Shown piece by piece: positions 10,777-19,387 of a stretch of 64,000 nt of DNA (positions within the stretch are counted from its first letter, which is position 1; each line of letters opens with the position of its first letter). Both the position numbers and the translations under genes were made by a program. Source of the stretch: Stenotrophomonas sp. WZN-1 (GTDB taxonomy: Bacteria > Pseudomonadota > Gammaproteobacteria > Xanthomonadales > Xanthomonadaceae). The notes beneath the pieces were generated by a model. The model saw nothing but the letters and a program-made list of their open reading frames with translations, did not search any database and was not told the DNA's origin. The stretch lies in NCBI RefSeq assembly GCF_002192255.1, contig NZ_CP021768.1, positions 3,428,001 to 3,492,000 on the forward strand, written 5' to 3'.

Positions 10777-11160
10777 ATGTCCCTGGCCTCGACCCTGCTC
10801 CGTGTCGTGCTCATGCTCAGCCTGTTGCTCAACGGGCTGAACGCGGCCATGGCCAGCGGTCACGAGGAAATGGGCCGGATGGCCCACGCCGTGGCCACTG
10901 CGGTTGATGGCGGCACTGCCGACTGCCACCACCACGCCGGCATGCAGGCCGACCCGGCCCCGCAGGCCAAGGCCCCGGCCCACGACGCCCACTGCCAGAT
11001 CAAGGACTGCGTGCGCAGCTGCGCCCAGCACCCGCTGCTGGTGGTGCAGCCGCTGCCGTTCATGGCCGGCCCCGCACTGTCGCTGGCACCGCAGCCGATG
11101 CCGGCCACTGGCCGTCCGGCGCCGCCGCTGCCGCCGATCTCGCGTCCTCCCATCGGCTGA
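10777..11160 (+). CDS. copL: CopL-type copper-responsive regulatory protein
   Basis: A 127-aa protein with an N-terminal hydrophobic segment (signal or anchor, about 5-25). Potential metal ligands include 'DCHHHAGMQAD', 'HDAHCQIKDCVRSC' and 'AQH', followed by a Pro-rich tail. Size, Cys/His pattern and position directly before copA and copB match CopL of xanthomonads, which is needed for copper-induced expression of copAB. The gap to copA is 75 bases. An alternative reading is simply a small periplasmic metal-binding protein. Confidence 0.85.
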   Translation: MSLASTLLRVVLMLSLLLNGLNAAMASGHEEMGRMAHAVATAVDGGTADCHHHAGMQADPAPQAKAPAHDAHCQIKDCVRSCAQHPLLVVQPLPFMAGPALSLAPQPMPATGRPAPPLPPISRPPIG

Positions 11161-11235
11161 TTCCACACGCACCGTGCGCCCTGCGCACCGTAGCCGGCCG
11201 CCTGCCGGCGTCTTTACGTGTCTGGAGTCACCACC

Positions 11236-13062
11236 ATGAATACCCGCATTCCCCCCGGTCCGGGCGCTGTGCCCATGCCGTCGCGCCGCCTGTTCGTACA
11301 GGGCCTGGCCGCCGGTGGCGTAGTTGCCGGCATCGCCGCTGTCGGTGTGCCGCAGCGCGCGCTCGCCACCGCCACGGCCGCCCCACGCCTGGCCGGCGCC
11401 CCCGCCGTGCTCAGCGACACCCACATCGAACTGGCCATCGGTGAATCGCTGGCCAATTTCACTGGCCGCACCCGCCCGGCGATCACCGTCAACGGCTCGC
11501 TGCCGGCCCCGATCCTGCGCTGGCGCGAAGGCCAGACCGTGGACGTGTTCGTGCGCAATACGCTGGAACGCCACCCGACGTCGATCCACTGGCACGGCAT
11601 CCTGCTACCGGCCAACATGGACGGCGTGCCGGGCCTGAGCTTCAACGGCATCGGCCCCGGTGAGACCTACCACTACCACTTCGAGCTGAAGCAGTCGGGC
11701 ACCTACTGGTACCACAGCCACTCCATGTTCCAGGAGCAGGCCGGCCTGTACGGCGCGCTGATCATCGACCCGGCCGAGCCGGCGCCGTACCACCACGACC
11801 GCGAGCATGTGATCATGCTGTCCGACTGGACCGACATGGACCCGGGCGCGCTGTTCCGCCGCATGAAGAAGCTGGCGGCCTACGACAACTACTACATGCG
11901 CACGCTGCCGGACTTCCTGCGCGACGCGAAGCGCGACGGCTGGTCAGCGGCGCTGTCCGACCGCGGCATGTGGGGACGGATGCGGATGACGCCGACCGAC
12001 CTGTCCGACGTCAACGCCAACACCTATACGTACCTGATGAACGGCACCGCCCCGGCCGGCAACTGGACCGGGCTGTTCCGCAGTGGCGAGAAGGTGCTGC
12101 TGCGCTTCATCAATGGCGGGTCGATGACTTACTTCGACGTGCGCATTCCCGGTCTGAAGATGACCGTGGTCGCCGCCGATGGCCAGTACATCCACCCGGT
12201 GAGCATCGATGAATTCCGCATCGCCCCGGCCGAAACCTACGATGTGATCGTCGAACCGAGCGGCCAGGATGCCTACACCATCTTCTGCCAGGACATGGGC
12301 CGCACCGGCTACGCCGCCGGCACGCTGGCGGTTCGCCACGGCCTGCAGGCGCCGATTCCCGAGCGCGACCCACGCGTGCTGCTGACCATGGCAGACATGG
12401 GCCATGGCATGTCGGGCCATGACATGGGTGGTGGTGGCCACGGCGGCCACGACATGGCCGCGATGAAGGGCATGGAAGGCGGCTGCGGCGCCAGCATGGG
12501 CCACGGCGCGCGCGCCGGCGGCGATACCGCCAGCAAGGCACCGAAGCATCCGGCCAGCGAGCACAACAACCCGCTGGTGGACATGCAGAGTTCGGCCACC
12601 GAACCGAAGCTGGACGACCCCGGCATCGGCCTGCGCGACAACGGCCGCCAGGTGTTGACCTACGGTGCGATGCGCAGCCTGTTCGAGGATCCCGATGGCC
12701 GCGAGCCGAGCCGCGAGATCGAGCTGCACCTGACCGGCCACATGGAGAAATTCTCCTGGTCGTTCGATGGCATTCCGTTCGCCAGCGCCGAACCGCTGCG
12801 GCTGAACTACGGCGAGCGCATGCGCATCGTGCTGGTCAACGACACCATGATGCAGCACCCGATCCACCTGCACGGCGTGTGGAGCGATCTGGAAAACGCG
12901 CAGGGCGAGTTCCAGCTGCGCAAGCACACCATCGACATGCCCCCGGGCACACGCCGCAGCTACCGCGTGCGCGCCGATGCACTCGGCCGCTGGGCCTACC
13001 ACTGCCATCTGCTGTACCACATGGAAGCGGGCATGATGCGCGAAGTGAGGATCGAAGAATGA
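11236..13062 (+). CDS. copA: Copper resistance multicopper oxidase CopA
   Basis: The product is 608 aa. An ATG at 11236 with a GGAG about 9 bases upstream is preferred to an in-frame GTG at 11218. A Tat signal ('SRRLFVQGLAAGG', residues 16-28) directs export of the folded, copper-loaded enzyme. Three cupredoxin domains carry the copper ligands: 'HWHG', 'WYHSHS', 'HPIHLHG' and the C-terminal 'HCHLLYHMEAGMM' of type 1, 2 and 3 sites. A Met/His/Gly-rich insert (about 385-440, repeated 'GHGM', 'GHDM') would bind extra Cu(I). CopA oxidises and sequesters copper in the periplasm. Its stop overlaps the copB start. Confidence 0.96.
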   Translation: MNTRIPPGPGAVPMPSRRLFVQGLAAGGVVAGIAAVGVPQRALATATAAPRLAGAPAVLSDTHIELAIGESLANFTGRTRPAITVNGSLPAPILRWREGQTVDVFVRNTLERHPTSIHWHGILLPANMDGVPGLSFNGIGPGETYHYHFELKQSGTYWYHSHSMFQEQAGLYGALIIDPAEPAPYHHDREHVIMLSDWTDMDPGALFRRMKKLAAYDNYYMRTLPDFLRDAKRDGWSAALSDRGMWGRMRMTPTDLSDVNANTYTYLMNGTAPAGNWTGLFRSGEKVLLRFINGGSMTYFDVRIPGLKMTVVAADGQYIHPVSIDEFRIAPAETYDVIVEPSGQDAYTIFCQDMGRTGYAAGTLAVRHGLQAPIPERDPRVLLTMADMGHGMSGHDMGGGGHGGHDMAAMKGMEGGCGASMGHGARAGGDTASKAPKHPASEHNNPLVDMQSSATEPKLDDPGIGLRDNGRQVLTYGAMRSLFEDPDGREPSREIELHLTGHMEKFSWSFDGIPFASAEPLRLNYGERMRIVLVNDTMMQHPIHLHGVWSDLENAQGEFQLRKHTIDMPPGTRRSYRVRADALGRWAYHCHLLYHMEAGMMREVRIEE

Positions 13063-14054
13063 GCCGCTCGCTGTTTTCCCCCAGCCTGCTGGCGCTGGGC
13101 CTGGCCGCCGCGCTGCCGGTGTTCGCGCAGTCGCACGAAGGTCATGACATGGCCGTGATGGATCTGCCGGCAAAGACCGCGAAGGCACCCGTCGATCCGG
13201 TCGATCATTCGAAGATGGATCATTCGAAGATGGATTCGGGCGCAATGGACCACTCAGCCATGGATCACTCGAAGATGGACCATGGCGCGACGCGGCCGGC
13301 GGCGATGGACCACGCCGCGATGGGCCACCGCACGCCTGCGCCTACCGAACCGCGCGAACCCATCCCGGTGCCGACCGATGCCGACCGCGCCGCGGCCTTC
13401 CCGCCCATCGCCCATGGTGCGATGGAGCATGCGCCGGAGATCAACAGCCTGCTGCTAATCGACCGCCTCGAACACTGGGATGGCAAGAGCAGCAATGGCC
13501 AGGCCTGGGAGGCGACCGGCTGGATCGGCGGCAACATCAACCGCCTGTGGCTGCGTACCGATGGCGAACGCAGTCGTGGCCGCACCGAATCGTCGTCACT
13601 GGAAGCGCTGTACGGCCGCAGCGTGTCGCCGTGGTGGGACGTGCTGGTCGGCGTGCGCCAGGACTTCCGCCCGGCCGACTCACGCACGTGGGCAGCCGTC
13701 GGCATCCAGGGCCTGGCGCCGTACAAGTTCGAAAGCTCGGCCACGCTGTACATGGGCTCCGGTGGCCAGGTGCTGGCCAAGGCCGAGGTCGAGTACGACG
13801 TGCTGCTGACCAACCGTTTGATCCTGCAACCGCTGCTGGAAGCAACCGTCGCGGCCAAGGATGAACCGGAATATGGCATCGGCCGTGGCCTGAACAAGGT
13901 GGAGGCCGGTCTGCGCCTGCGCTATGAGTTCAGCCGCCGCTTCGCACCGTACATCGGCATCAGCCACGAACGCACGTTTGGCGACACCGCCGACCACGCC
14001 GGTGACCACGCGCGCGACACGCGCTGGGTGGCCGGCGTGCGCATGTGGTTCTGA
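13059..14054 (+). CDS. copB: Copper resistance outer-membrane protein CopB
   Basis: The product is 331 aa and begins within the copA stop (ATGA overlap), so the two are translationally coupled. A signal peptide ending 'VFAQS' is followed by a Met/His/Asp/Lys-rich region (about residues 45-95) built of repeated 'DHSKM' and 'DHSAM' units that would bind copper. The C-terminal 230 residues form a CopB-family beta-barrel ending 'VAGVRMWF' with a terminal aromatic residue. The protein is thought to bind or exclude copper at the outer membrane together with CopA. Confidence 0.95.
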   Translation: MSRSLFSPSLLALGLAAALPVFAQSHEGHDMAVMDLPAKTAKAPVDPVDHSKMDHSKMDSGAMDHSAMDHSKMDHGATRPAAMDHAAMGHRTPAPTEPREPIPVPTDADRAAAFPPIAHGAMEHAPEINSLLLIDRLEHWDGKSSNGQAWEATGWIGGNINRLWLRTDGERSRGRTESSSLEALYGRSVSPWWDVLVGVRQDFRPADSRTWAAVGIQGLAPYKFESSATLYMGSGGQVLAKAEVEYDVLLTNRLILQPLLEATVAAKDEPEYGIGRGLNKVEAGLRLRYEFSRRFAPYIGISHERTFGDTADHAGDHARDTRWVAGVRMWF

Positions 14055-14078
14055 GCAGCGGTTTGTGAGCAATGGCCA

Positions 14079-14104
14079 GCCCCGGCTGCCGCCGGGGCCG
14101 GCTA
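14079..14104. repeat. SMAG-type palindrome after copB
   Basis: GCCCCGGC-TGCC-GCCGGGGC followed by CGGCTAC. The CTAC end and stem-loop shape fit an inverted SMAG element. It may also terminate the copLAB transcript. Confidence 0.5.
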
Positions 14105-14135
14105 CACTGCGCCACGCTCCGTTGCAGGCCCCGCC

Positions 14136-14648
14136 ATGTCGTTGCAGATCCGCCGCGCCACCCTTGCCGATGTCGACGCCCTGTCGGCGATCGCCATCGC
14201 CACCTACAACGAAACCTGGGGCGACTCGTACCCAGCGCAGGAGCTGCAGGATTTCCTGCAGGCGCACTACAGCAGCGAACCGCAGCGGATCGAACTGTCC
14301 GACCCACGCAGTGCCATCTGGCTGCTGATGGATGGTGAAACCGTGGTCGGCTATCTGGCGGCCGGTGCCAATACCCTGCCGCATGCGGATGCGCGCGAAG
14401 GCGACGTCGAACTGAAGCGGTTCTACATCCTTGCCGCGCACCAGAACGGCGGCCACGGCGCACGCCTGATGGACGCGTTCATGGCCTGGCTGGACCAGCC
14501 GCAGCGCCGCACCCTGTGGGTGGGCGTGTGGGAAGAGAACTTCGGTGCGCAGCGCTTCTATGCACGCTATGGCTGCCGCAAGGTCGGCGAGTACGACTTC
14601 ATCGTCGGCGACACCCACGACCGCGAGTTCATCCTGCGCCGGGCGTGA
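14136..14648 (+). CDS. GNAT-family N-acetyltransferase
   Basis: A 170-aa single-domain acetyltransferase. 'IRRATLADVDALSAIAI' is the usual GNAT start. 'LKRFYILAAHQNGGHGARLMDAFM' carries the acetyl-CoA pyrophosphate loop (Q/R-x-x-G-x-G/A type), and 'WVGVWEENFGAQRFYARYGCRKVGEY' is the C-terminal fold. The substrate is not evident. It is a clear paralogue of the protein at 36948-37469, with the same 'ENFGAQRFYARYG' block. It stands alone after the copper operon. Confidence 0.88.
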   Translation: MSLQIRRATLADVDALSAIAIATYNETWGDSYPAQELQDFLQAHYSSEPQRIELSDPRSAIWLLMDGETVVGYLAAGANTLPHADAREGDVELKRFYILAAHQNGGHGARLMDAFMAWLDQPQRRTLWVGVWEENFGAQRFYARYGCRKVGEYDFIVGDTHDREFILRRA

Positions 14649-14663
14649 TCTCGACGCTACAGA

Positions 14664-14972
14664 CTAGAAGTCGAACAGCTCCGACAGGAAGCTGTCCTTC
14701 TTCTTTTTCCTGTACCCGTGGCCACGGTTGTCCTCGTAGCGCTGGCCGAGGTGGCGGGTATCACGATGCATCACCGGTGGCGGCACAGACGCCGGCTGAG
14801 CCTGCACGGGCGCTGGCGGCGGCACGGCCGCACCGGCACCGGCGCGCTCGATGATCTTGTCCAGCTCGCCACGATCCAGCCACACGCCCCGGCAACCCGG
14901 GCAATAGTCGATCTCGATGCCATGGCGTTCGGCCATCTGCAGGGTCTGGGTCTTGCACACGGGGCACAGCAT
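14664..14972 (-). CDS. Zinc-ribbon protein (TFIIB-type zinc finger)
   Basis: The product is 102 aa. The start at 14972 has a GGAG ribosome site upstream. The N-terminus is a zinc ribbon with Cys3, Cys6, Cys24 and Cys27 ('CPVC' and 'CPGC') followed by 'RGVWLDRGELDKII', the signature of the zf-TFIIB family. Then comes a Pro/Ala linker and a strongly basic run ('YRKKKKDSFLSELFDF'). Such small proteins are widespread and uncharacterised; binding to nucleic acid or protein is an inference. Confidence 0.85.
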   Translation of the reverse strand: MLCPVCKTQTLQMAERHGIEIDYCPGCRGVWLDRGELDKIIERAGAGAAVPPPAPVQAQPASVPPPVMHRDTRHLGQRYEDNRGHGYRKKKKDSFLSELFDF

Positions 14973-15121
14973 CGGCGTCGCTCCTGTCGGTCTGGCTTCG
15001 ACTGTACCTGCGTGGTGATGACTGTGCGGCAACGCATGACCGAAGGCACAGGGACTTCCGGCGCGTGCCCGCCTGCATGCTGCGCAGCACACTGCGGCCT
15101 CACCCCGCAGGAAGTACGTAC

Positions 15122-15889
15122 ATGACAGTGCTGTCCCGCCTGCCTGCCGCCGCACGCCTGTTGCTGGTCCTGCTGGGCGTTGGCCTGGGCCTGAACCTGC
15201 GCGATATCGCCGCAGCCGCAGGAACGCCGATTCCTGCTCTGCCGATACCCTACGGCGGCAGCCTGCTCGACAACGCACTGGCGATGCTGCTCGCCGTACT
15301 GCTGGCACTGCTGCTGCGCCCCCGAGGAACGGGCCTGCTGGCCAGCCTCGGGCTGCGCGGAAATGGCTGGGCCGGACCGATGTGGGTGCTGCTGGCCAGC
15401 CTGCCCTGCTGGCTGGGACTGGCGCTGCTCGGTACCCCGAACACGGCGCTGACCACGCTGGATGCCACGATGCTGGCCGTGCTGTTCCCACTGGCCGAGG
15501 AAGTGCTGTTCCGTGGCCTCGGCTTCGTGCTGCTGGTGAAGATCGTGCGCGGTCCGTGGCCGCTGCTCGCGCTGCCGCAGGCACTGCTGTTCGGCATGGT
15601 GCACTGGCTCGGCTTCGGCGGGTTCGACGGCGGCGGCATCGCACTGTTCATTGGCGCGGTGATCGCGCTGGGCGGCTTCATCTTCGCCTGGCTCGACCAC
15701 CTCGACGGCGACACCCTGTGGTGCGGCCTGGTCCTGCATGTTTCGATGAACCTCGCCTGGAACGTGTTCAGCCTCGACGACGCCGTCGCACTGGGTTGGC
15801 AGGCCACCAGCCTGCGCATCGGCACCGCACTGCTGGCGGTCGCGGTACTGGCCTGGCACGTGCGACGTAGGCGCCAGACACGCCTGTAA
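15122..15889 (+). CDS. CPBP-family intramembrane metalloprotease
   Basis: A 255-aa protein with about seven hydrophobic segments. The CPBP/CAAX protease motifs are present: 'EEVLFR' (Glu126, Glu127, Arg131), His161 in 'GMVHWLG' and 'LHVSMN' (His206, Asn210). These supply the glutamate and metal-binding histidines of the Rce1-like active site in the membrane. The start at 15122 is chosen because upstream codons read through a non-hydrophobic leader. The substrate is unknown; bacterial relatives act in peptide maturation, immunity or stress signalling. Confidence 0.88.
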   Translation: MTVLSRLPAAARLLLVLLGVGLGLNLRDIAAAAGTPIPALPIPYGGSLLDNALAMLLAVLLALLLRPRGTGLLASLGLRGNGWAGPMWVLLASLPCWLGLALLGTPNTALTTLDATMLAVLFPLAEEVLFRGLGFVLLVKIVRGPWPLLALPQALLFGMVHWLGFGGFDGGGIALFIGAVIALGGFIFAWLDHLDGDTLWCGLVLHVSMNLAWNVFSLDDAVALGWQATSLRIGTALLAVAVLAWHVRRRRQTRL

Positions 15890-15983
15890 CGCCCACTTAG
15901 CCTGCCGTGCACGCCGGGCTCACTACTGGCTTGCGCATACTTGCGCGCCTTTTGCTCCCCCTGTTGTCCGGAGTTGCCGCGTC

Positions 15984-16409
15984 ATGTTGCTGTCCAAGCG
16001 CTTTGTGGAACCACGCGTCCTGCTGATCGAGGACGCCGAGGAAACCCAGGAACTCAGTCGCCTCGCCCTGGAAAGCCAGGCCTGCCAGGTCACCGCTGTC
16101 AGCAGCGCCGAGGCCGCGCTGGGCCTGCTCAACGCAGGTGAACCGTTCGACCTGCTGTTCACCGACGTCTGCCTGGGCGGCATCAGCGGCATCGAAACCG
16201 CCAACCGCGTGCGCGAGCACCTGCCGCAGCTGCCGATCCTGGTCACCTCCGGCATGGACCAGCACCGCGTGCTGCCGCAGCTGCGCGCCGGCATCCACTT
16301 CCTGCCCAAGCCGTACAGCATGAGCGAACTGCTCGATGCCATCCGTCTGTGCTTCCGCCATGCAGCGGATGCCACGTTGATGCCGCCGCCGCAGGCCAGC
16401 GCGGCCTGA
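15984..16409 (+). CDS. Single-domain response regulator (receiver only)
   Basis: A 141-aa CheY-like receiver without an output domain. Acidic residues Glu16-Asp17 and the phospho-acceptor Asp61 ('LLFTDVCLGG') are present, as are the switch Ser/Thr in 'LVTSG' and the conserved Lys in 'FLPKPYS'. A short Ala/Pro-rich tail follows. It would act by protein contact or in a phosphorelay. No histidine kinase gene is adjacent, so the partner is unknown. Confidence 0.9.
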   Translation: MLLSKRFVEPRVLLIEDAEETQELSRLALESQACQVTAVSSAEAALGLLNAGEPFDLLFTDVCLGGISGIETANRVREHLPQLPILVTSGMDQHRVLPQLRAGIHFLPKPYSMSELLDAIRLCFRHAADATLMPPPQASAA

Positions 16410-16416
16410 GGCAATC

Positions 16417-16435
16417 ATCCACGCAGGGCGTGGAT
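16417..16435. repeat. SMAG-type short palindrome
   Basis: ATCCACGC-AGG-GCGTGGAT lies between the convergent stops of the receiver protein (16409) and the esterase (16447), where it could also serve as a terminator. Confidence 0.65.
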
Positions 16436-16446
16436 GCAACCGGCCG

Positions 16447-17385
16447 TCAACCGCTGCTGTACGGCCCGGTACCCGGGAACACCTTCATCAACGCACGGGT
16501 GATCATGTCCGGGTAGACCGTGAAGTGGTCCTCGTCGTCGATCACCATGTTGTCCACCGTCAGCGAGCGGCCACTGCCGCGCAGCTGCTCGGCGAACTCG
16601 GCATTGTGGCGCAGCATGTCGTTGCGGGTGAAATAGCGCGGCTCCGGCTTGACCGTTTCGAAGCTGCCGATCGACAGCACCACCGTGGTCGGCTGCGTGG
16701 GCACCTTGGCCTCGGCCTGCAGTCGCGGCACAAGGTGGTTGTCGAACCACAGCGACGGGCTGGACAGAATGTAGGTACGGAACATGTCCGGACGCGTGGT
16801 CAGCACGTAGGCGCCGAACAGGCCGCCATAGGAATGGCCGGCATAGGCACGCCGTGCCGGATCGGTGCGGTAGCGCGCATCGATCATCGGCAGCACGCGC
16901 TCGGCGAGGAAGTCGCGGTAATGCGCGGCGCCGCCGTAGCTGACGTCATCGCTGTAGTCACGCGGATCGCTACGCGCCGGATCGCTGGGCGTGTAATCCC
17001 GCGAGCGGCTCTGCTTGGACGTCAGGCCTTCCTGCGGCGGCAGCCCGACCAGGATGAAATCCTCGATGTTGACGCCCTTCTGCCCGACCATGTTGCGCAC
17101 GCTGCGCACCAGCGGGAAGCTGTACAGCGCATCGGTCACGTACAGCACCGGATAGTGCTTTTCCGGATGTGCGGCGTAGTCGGCCGGCAACGCCACCCAG
17201 ATCGGGTAATCGCGGCCGACCGGATCGTGCGCGCGCAGCGCCTCGGTATCCGGCAGCACCACGCCCGGCGCGGCGGTGGCCGCGCTTTCCTTCGCTTCAT
17301 TCTGGGTTGCCGGTGGCGCCACCGACATCGCACAGCCACTCACGGCCAGGCAGGCCGCCACACTCCATCCACGCACACGCTGCAT
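16447..17385 (-). CDS. Esterase of the Fes/IroE-like alpha/beta hydrolase family, predicted lipoprotein
   Basis: The product is 312 aa. The start at 17385 follows a GGAGAG site and gives a lipoprotein signal with lipobox 'LAVSGC' (Cys18). The catalytic domain has the nucleophile elbow 'AGHSYGG', 'VLYVTDALYSFP' and 'ILSSPSLWFD', features of the putative esterase family (D-type esterases, Fes/IroE). Asp in 'IDDEDH' with His ('EDHFTVYP') probably complete the triad. It sits 84 bases downstream of a paralogous esterase on the same strand, so the two probably form an operon. The substrate is not evident; siderophore ester hydrolysis is one possibility for this fold. Confidence 0.85.
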   Translation of the reverse strand: MQRVRGWSVAACLAVSGCAMSVAPPATQNEAKESAATAAPGVVLPDTEALRAHDPVGRDYPIWVALPADYAAHPEKHYPVLYVTDALYSFPLVRSVRNMVGQKGVNIEDFILVGLPPQEGLTSKQSRSRDYTPSDPARSDPRDYSDDVSYGGAAHYRDFLAERVLPMIDARYRTDPARRAYAGHSYGGLFGAYVLTTRPDMFRTYILSSPSLWFDNHLVPRLQAEAKVPTQPTTVVLSIGSFETVKPEPRYFTRNDMLRHNAEFAEQLRGSGRSLTVDNMVIDDEDHFTVYPDMITRALMKVFPGTGPYSSG

Positions 17386-17469
17386 CCACACTCTCCCGTT
17401 GCGGGCGACGCACCCGGGTGGCGCCGCCACCGCATCCTCACACGTCGCGCGGCGCCGCGCCACGCGCGG

Positions 17470-18333
17470 TCAGGGCGAGGCCGGCGGCGGTGCCGGGAAC
17501 AGAGTGCGCAGCGCCTGCAATGCGGCCGGGTGGTAGATCGTCGCGTGGGTTTCCTCCGGCAGCGGCAGGTACTTCACCAGCGGCGACGGCGAAGCCTGCT
17601 GCAGCAGCGCAGCCAGTCGTGCCGTGGAGGCGGCCAGTTCCGGCTGCCCGCTGCTGGCCAGGAACACGTGCGGCTGTGCACGCGCCACCGCCGGTAGCTG
17701 CTTGGCCGCCCCGGCCAGCATCGCGCCACGGTTCCACCACAGGCTGGGGTCCAGCGCGATATAGCTGTTGAACAGCGTCGGCTCCTGCAGCAATGTCTCG
17801 ACCACGAACAGCCCGGCCAGCGACTCACCGATCAGCGCGCGCTCGTCGGTGGTCGGATAGCGCTGGCGTACCTGTGGCATCAGTTCATCGCGCAGGAAGC
17901 TGCGGTAGGCCGCCGAGCCACCGATGCGCGGCGCGATCTTCTGGTCCTGCGGGTCGCTGCTGGGGCCGGTCATGTCGCGGCGGCGCTCGGTGTTCTCGAT
18001 GCCGACCAGCAGGAACGGACGCATGCTGCCATTGCCGGTCAGCACCTGCACCAGCCCTGCCACATGCAGGAAGTCCTCGCCGATACCGCCATCGGCCATG
18101 TACAGCACCGGCAGCGGCGCCTTCGGGTCCAGGCCCCAGGGCTGCGGCCGATAGACATTGATACGGCGAGTCTCGCCCAGTGCCTTCGACTGCACGGTGA
18201 AGGTCTCGCCGATCACCAATGGTGCGGCCGTAGCGGACGATGCCGGCGGCGCCTCCTGCGCAGCAGGACCCGCTGCAAGGGCCGGCCACGCGGTGGCCAG
18301 CAGGATCAGGGCGGAGAGAGCGACGACGCGCAT
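17470..18333 (-). CDS. Secreted esterase of the Fes/IroE-like family
   Basis: The product is 287 aa. The start at 18333 is chosen for a GGAAG site 5 bases upstream and a clean signal peptide ending 'PALAAG'. The mature part has 'PVLYMADGG', the nucleophile motif 'IGESLAG' and 'YIALDPSLWW', with a late His in 'EETHATIYHP' as the likely triad histidine. It is a diverged relative of the downstream lipoprotein esterase, but is predicted to be soluble in the periplasm or secreted. Confidence 0.83.
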   Translation of the reverse strand: MRVVALSALILLATAWPALAAGPAAQEAPPASSATAAPLVIGETFTVQSKALGETRRINVYRPQPWGLDPKAPLPVLYMADGGIGEDFLHVAGLVQVLTGNGSMRPFLLVGIENTERRRDMTGPSSDPQDQKIAPRIGGSAAYRSFLRDELMPQVRQRYPTTDERALIGESLAGLFVVETLLQEPTLFNSYIALDPSLWWNRGAMLAGAAKQLPAVARAQPHVFLASSGQPELAASTARLAALLQQASPSPLVKYLPLPEETHATIYHPAALQALRTLFPAPPPASP

Positions 18334-18382
18334 GCGAACTTCCATTTTCGAGAGGACGGCCAGCATAACTGCGCCGGCGCCC

Positions 18383-18847
18383 TCAACGGCGATCCAGTTC
18401 GATCACGGCCTGGCAGGCACGGAGCTGGTCGTCGGCATCGCGTCCGATTCGAACAAGCGCTGCCGCAACCTCTGCTCGTAACTGGGCGCCCGCATCACGT
18501 TCGCCGGTGCGGGCGGCGGCTTCGGACAGACGGCCGGTGTGGCACGCGGCGAGGTCGTCGCGCAGGCGGAGAGTGCCAGCACGCAGGGCAGCCACCACAT
18601 CAGCATCCACCTCGGCCGCGCGCTCACGATCTTGTTCATGTTGCTCCCCCAATGAGGCCATCGCCTCGCTCCGTTCTTCCTGTTCCCGGCGCAACCGTTG
18701 TTCGGACAGAACCGCGCCGGCGTGACGTGCCGCATCGGCCCGCACCATTGCCAGATCACTGCGATCACCGCGCCAGCGCCAGCCGGCCATGAACATCAGC
18801 AGCGACCACAGCAGCAGCGACGCCATCACCATCAACATGCGTGGCAT
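18383..18847 (-). CDS. Phage Rz-like inner-membrane spanin
   Basis: A 154-aa protein with an N-terminal membrane segment (about 5-22), then a long charged helix rich in Glu, Arg, Gln and Ala ('EQRLRREQEERSEAMASLGEQHEQDRE' region). This is the i-spanin topology: one anchor and a periplasmic coiled coil. It follows the endolysin with a 3-base gap and contains a second gene, Rz1, in another frame, the classic Rz/Rz1 layout. With Rz1 it would fuse the inner and outer membranes in the last step of phage lysis. Confidence 0.85.
   Translation of the reverse strand: MPRMLMVMASLLLWSLLMFMAGWRWRGDRSDLAMVRADAARHAGAVLSEQRLRREQEERSEAMASLGEQHEQDRERAAEVDADVVAALRAGTLRLRDDLAACHTGRLSEAAARTGERDAGAQLRAEVAAALVRIGRDADDQLRACQAVIELDRR
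18403..18639 (-). CDS. Phage Rz1-like outer-membrane lipoprotein spanin, nested inside Rz
   Basis: A 78-aa product wholly inside the Rz gene in a different reading frame. The start at 18639 has a strong GGGGAG 4 bases upstream. The signal peptide ends in the lipobox 'LALSAC' (Cys26). The mature part is short and Pro-rich ('CPKPPPAPA'), as in o-spanins. Nesting, lipobox and Pro content together make the assignment solid despite the small size. Confidence 0.85.
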   Translation of the reverse strand: MNKIVSARPRWMLMWWLPCVLALSACATTSPRATPAVCPKPPPAPANVMRAPSYEQRLRQRLFESDAMPTTSSVPARP

Positions 18848-18850
18848 ATG

Positions 18851-19387
18851 TCACTGCTCCGCCAGGCAACGCGCATGGCGCTGCTGCTGGCGCTCCCACA
18901 CGCCCCAGCACACGGTGTTGGGACGGCCATCGATGCGGGCCGAACAGTCATAGCCCCCTGCCCGCTTCCACAGCAGCAACGCATCGCAGGCCTGGCGATA
19001 CTCACCCTGCAGCAGATGCCGGCGCATTGACGACGCGCGCCAGTTGCCGATGCCGTACTGGTAGAGGAAGTCGACATAGACGTCATACTCGCCCTGGCTG
19101 AGCGCCACGCCTGGCAGCGACGCGCGGAACTGCCCTTCCTCCCTGGCCAGATGGGCCTGCACGGTATGCAGCGCGCGTACCGGCGTGGTGCGGTCGCCCA
19201 TCCTCACCGGGGTGCCATCCTCGCGAACGGTCGAGCCGAAGCCATAGGTTGGTCGGTCATTGCGCGTCGGTACCACTGCGGCGTCGGTGTATCCCTCGCG
19301 GTCAACGATGGCGATCAGGCCCGCAGCACTCAGCGCAAGCGCGGCGACCAGGCTGCGCACCGGCAATGTACTGCTGGGCCGGCTCAT
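18851..19387 (-). CDS. Phage endolysin, GH24 lysozyme with N-terminal anchor (SAR-like)
   Basis: The product is 178 aa. The lysozyme region shows 'REGYTDAAV' and 'RPTYGFGSTV', with Glu31 as catalytic acid and Asp44/Thr47 as probable partners, then 'QGEYDVYVDFLYQYGIGNW', typical of GH24 muramidases. A weakly hydrophobic Ala/Leu segment (about 12-28) directly before the active site looks like a signal-arrest-release sequence, so the enzyme may be held in the membrane and freed on depolarisation. Its start overlaps the holin stop (ATGA type). Confidence 0.9.
   Translation of the reverse strand: MSRPSSTLPVRSLVAALALSAAGLIAIVDREGYTDAAVVPTRNDRPTYGFGSTVREDGTPVRMGDRTTPVRALHTVQAHLAREEGQFRASLPGVALSQGEYDVYVDFLYQYGIGNWRASSMRRHLLQGEYRQACDALLLWKRAGGYDCSARIDGRPNTVCWGVWERQQQRHARCLAEQ

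Noticed and set aside
15065..15121. Upstream start for the CPBP protease
   Set aside because: The extra 19 codons are not hydrophobic and include no better ribosome site; 15122 fits the membrane topology.
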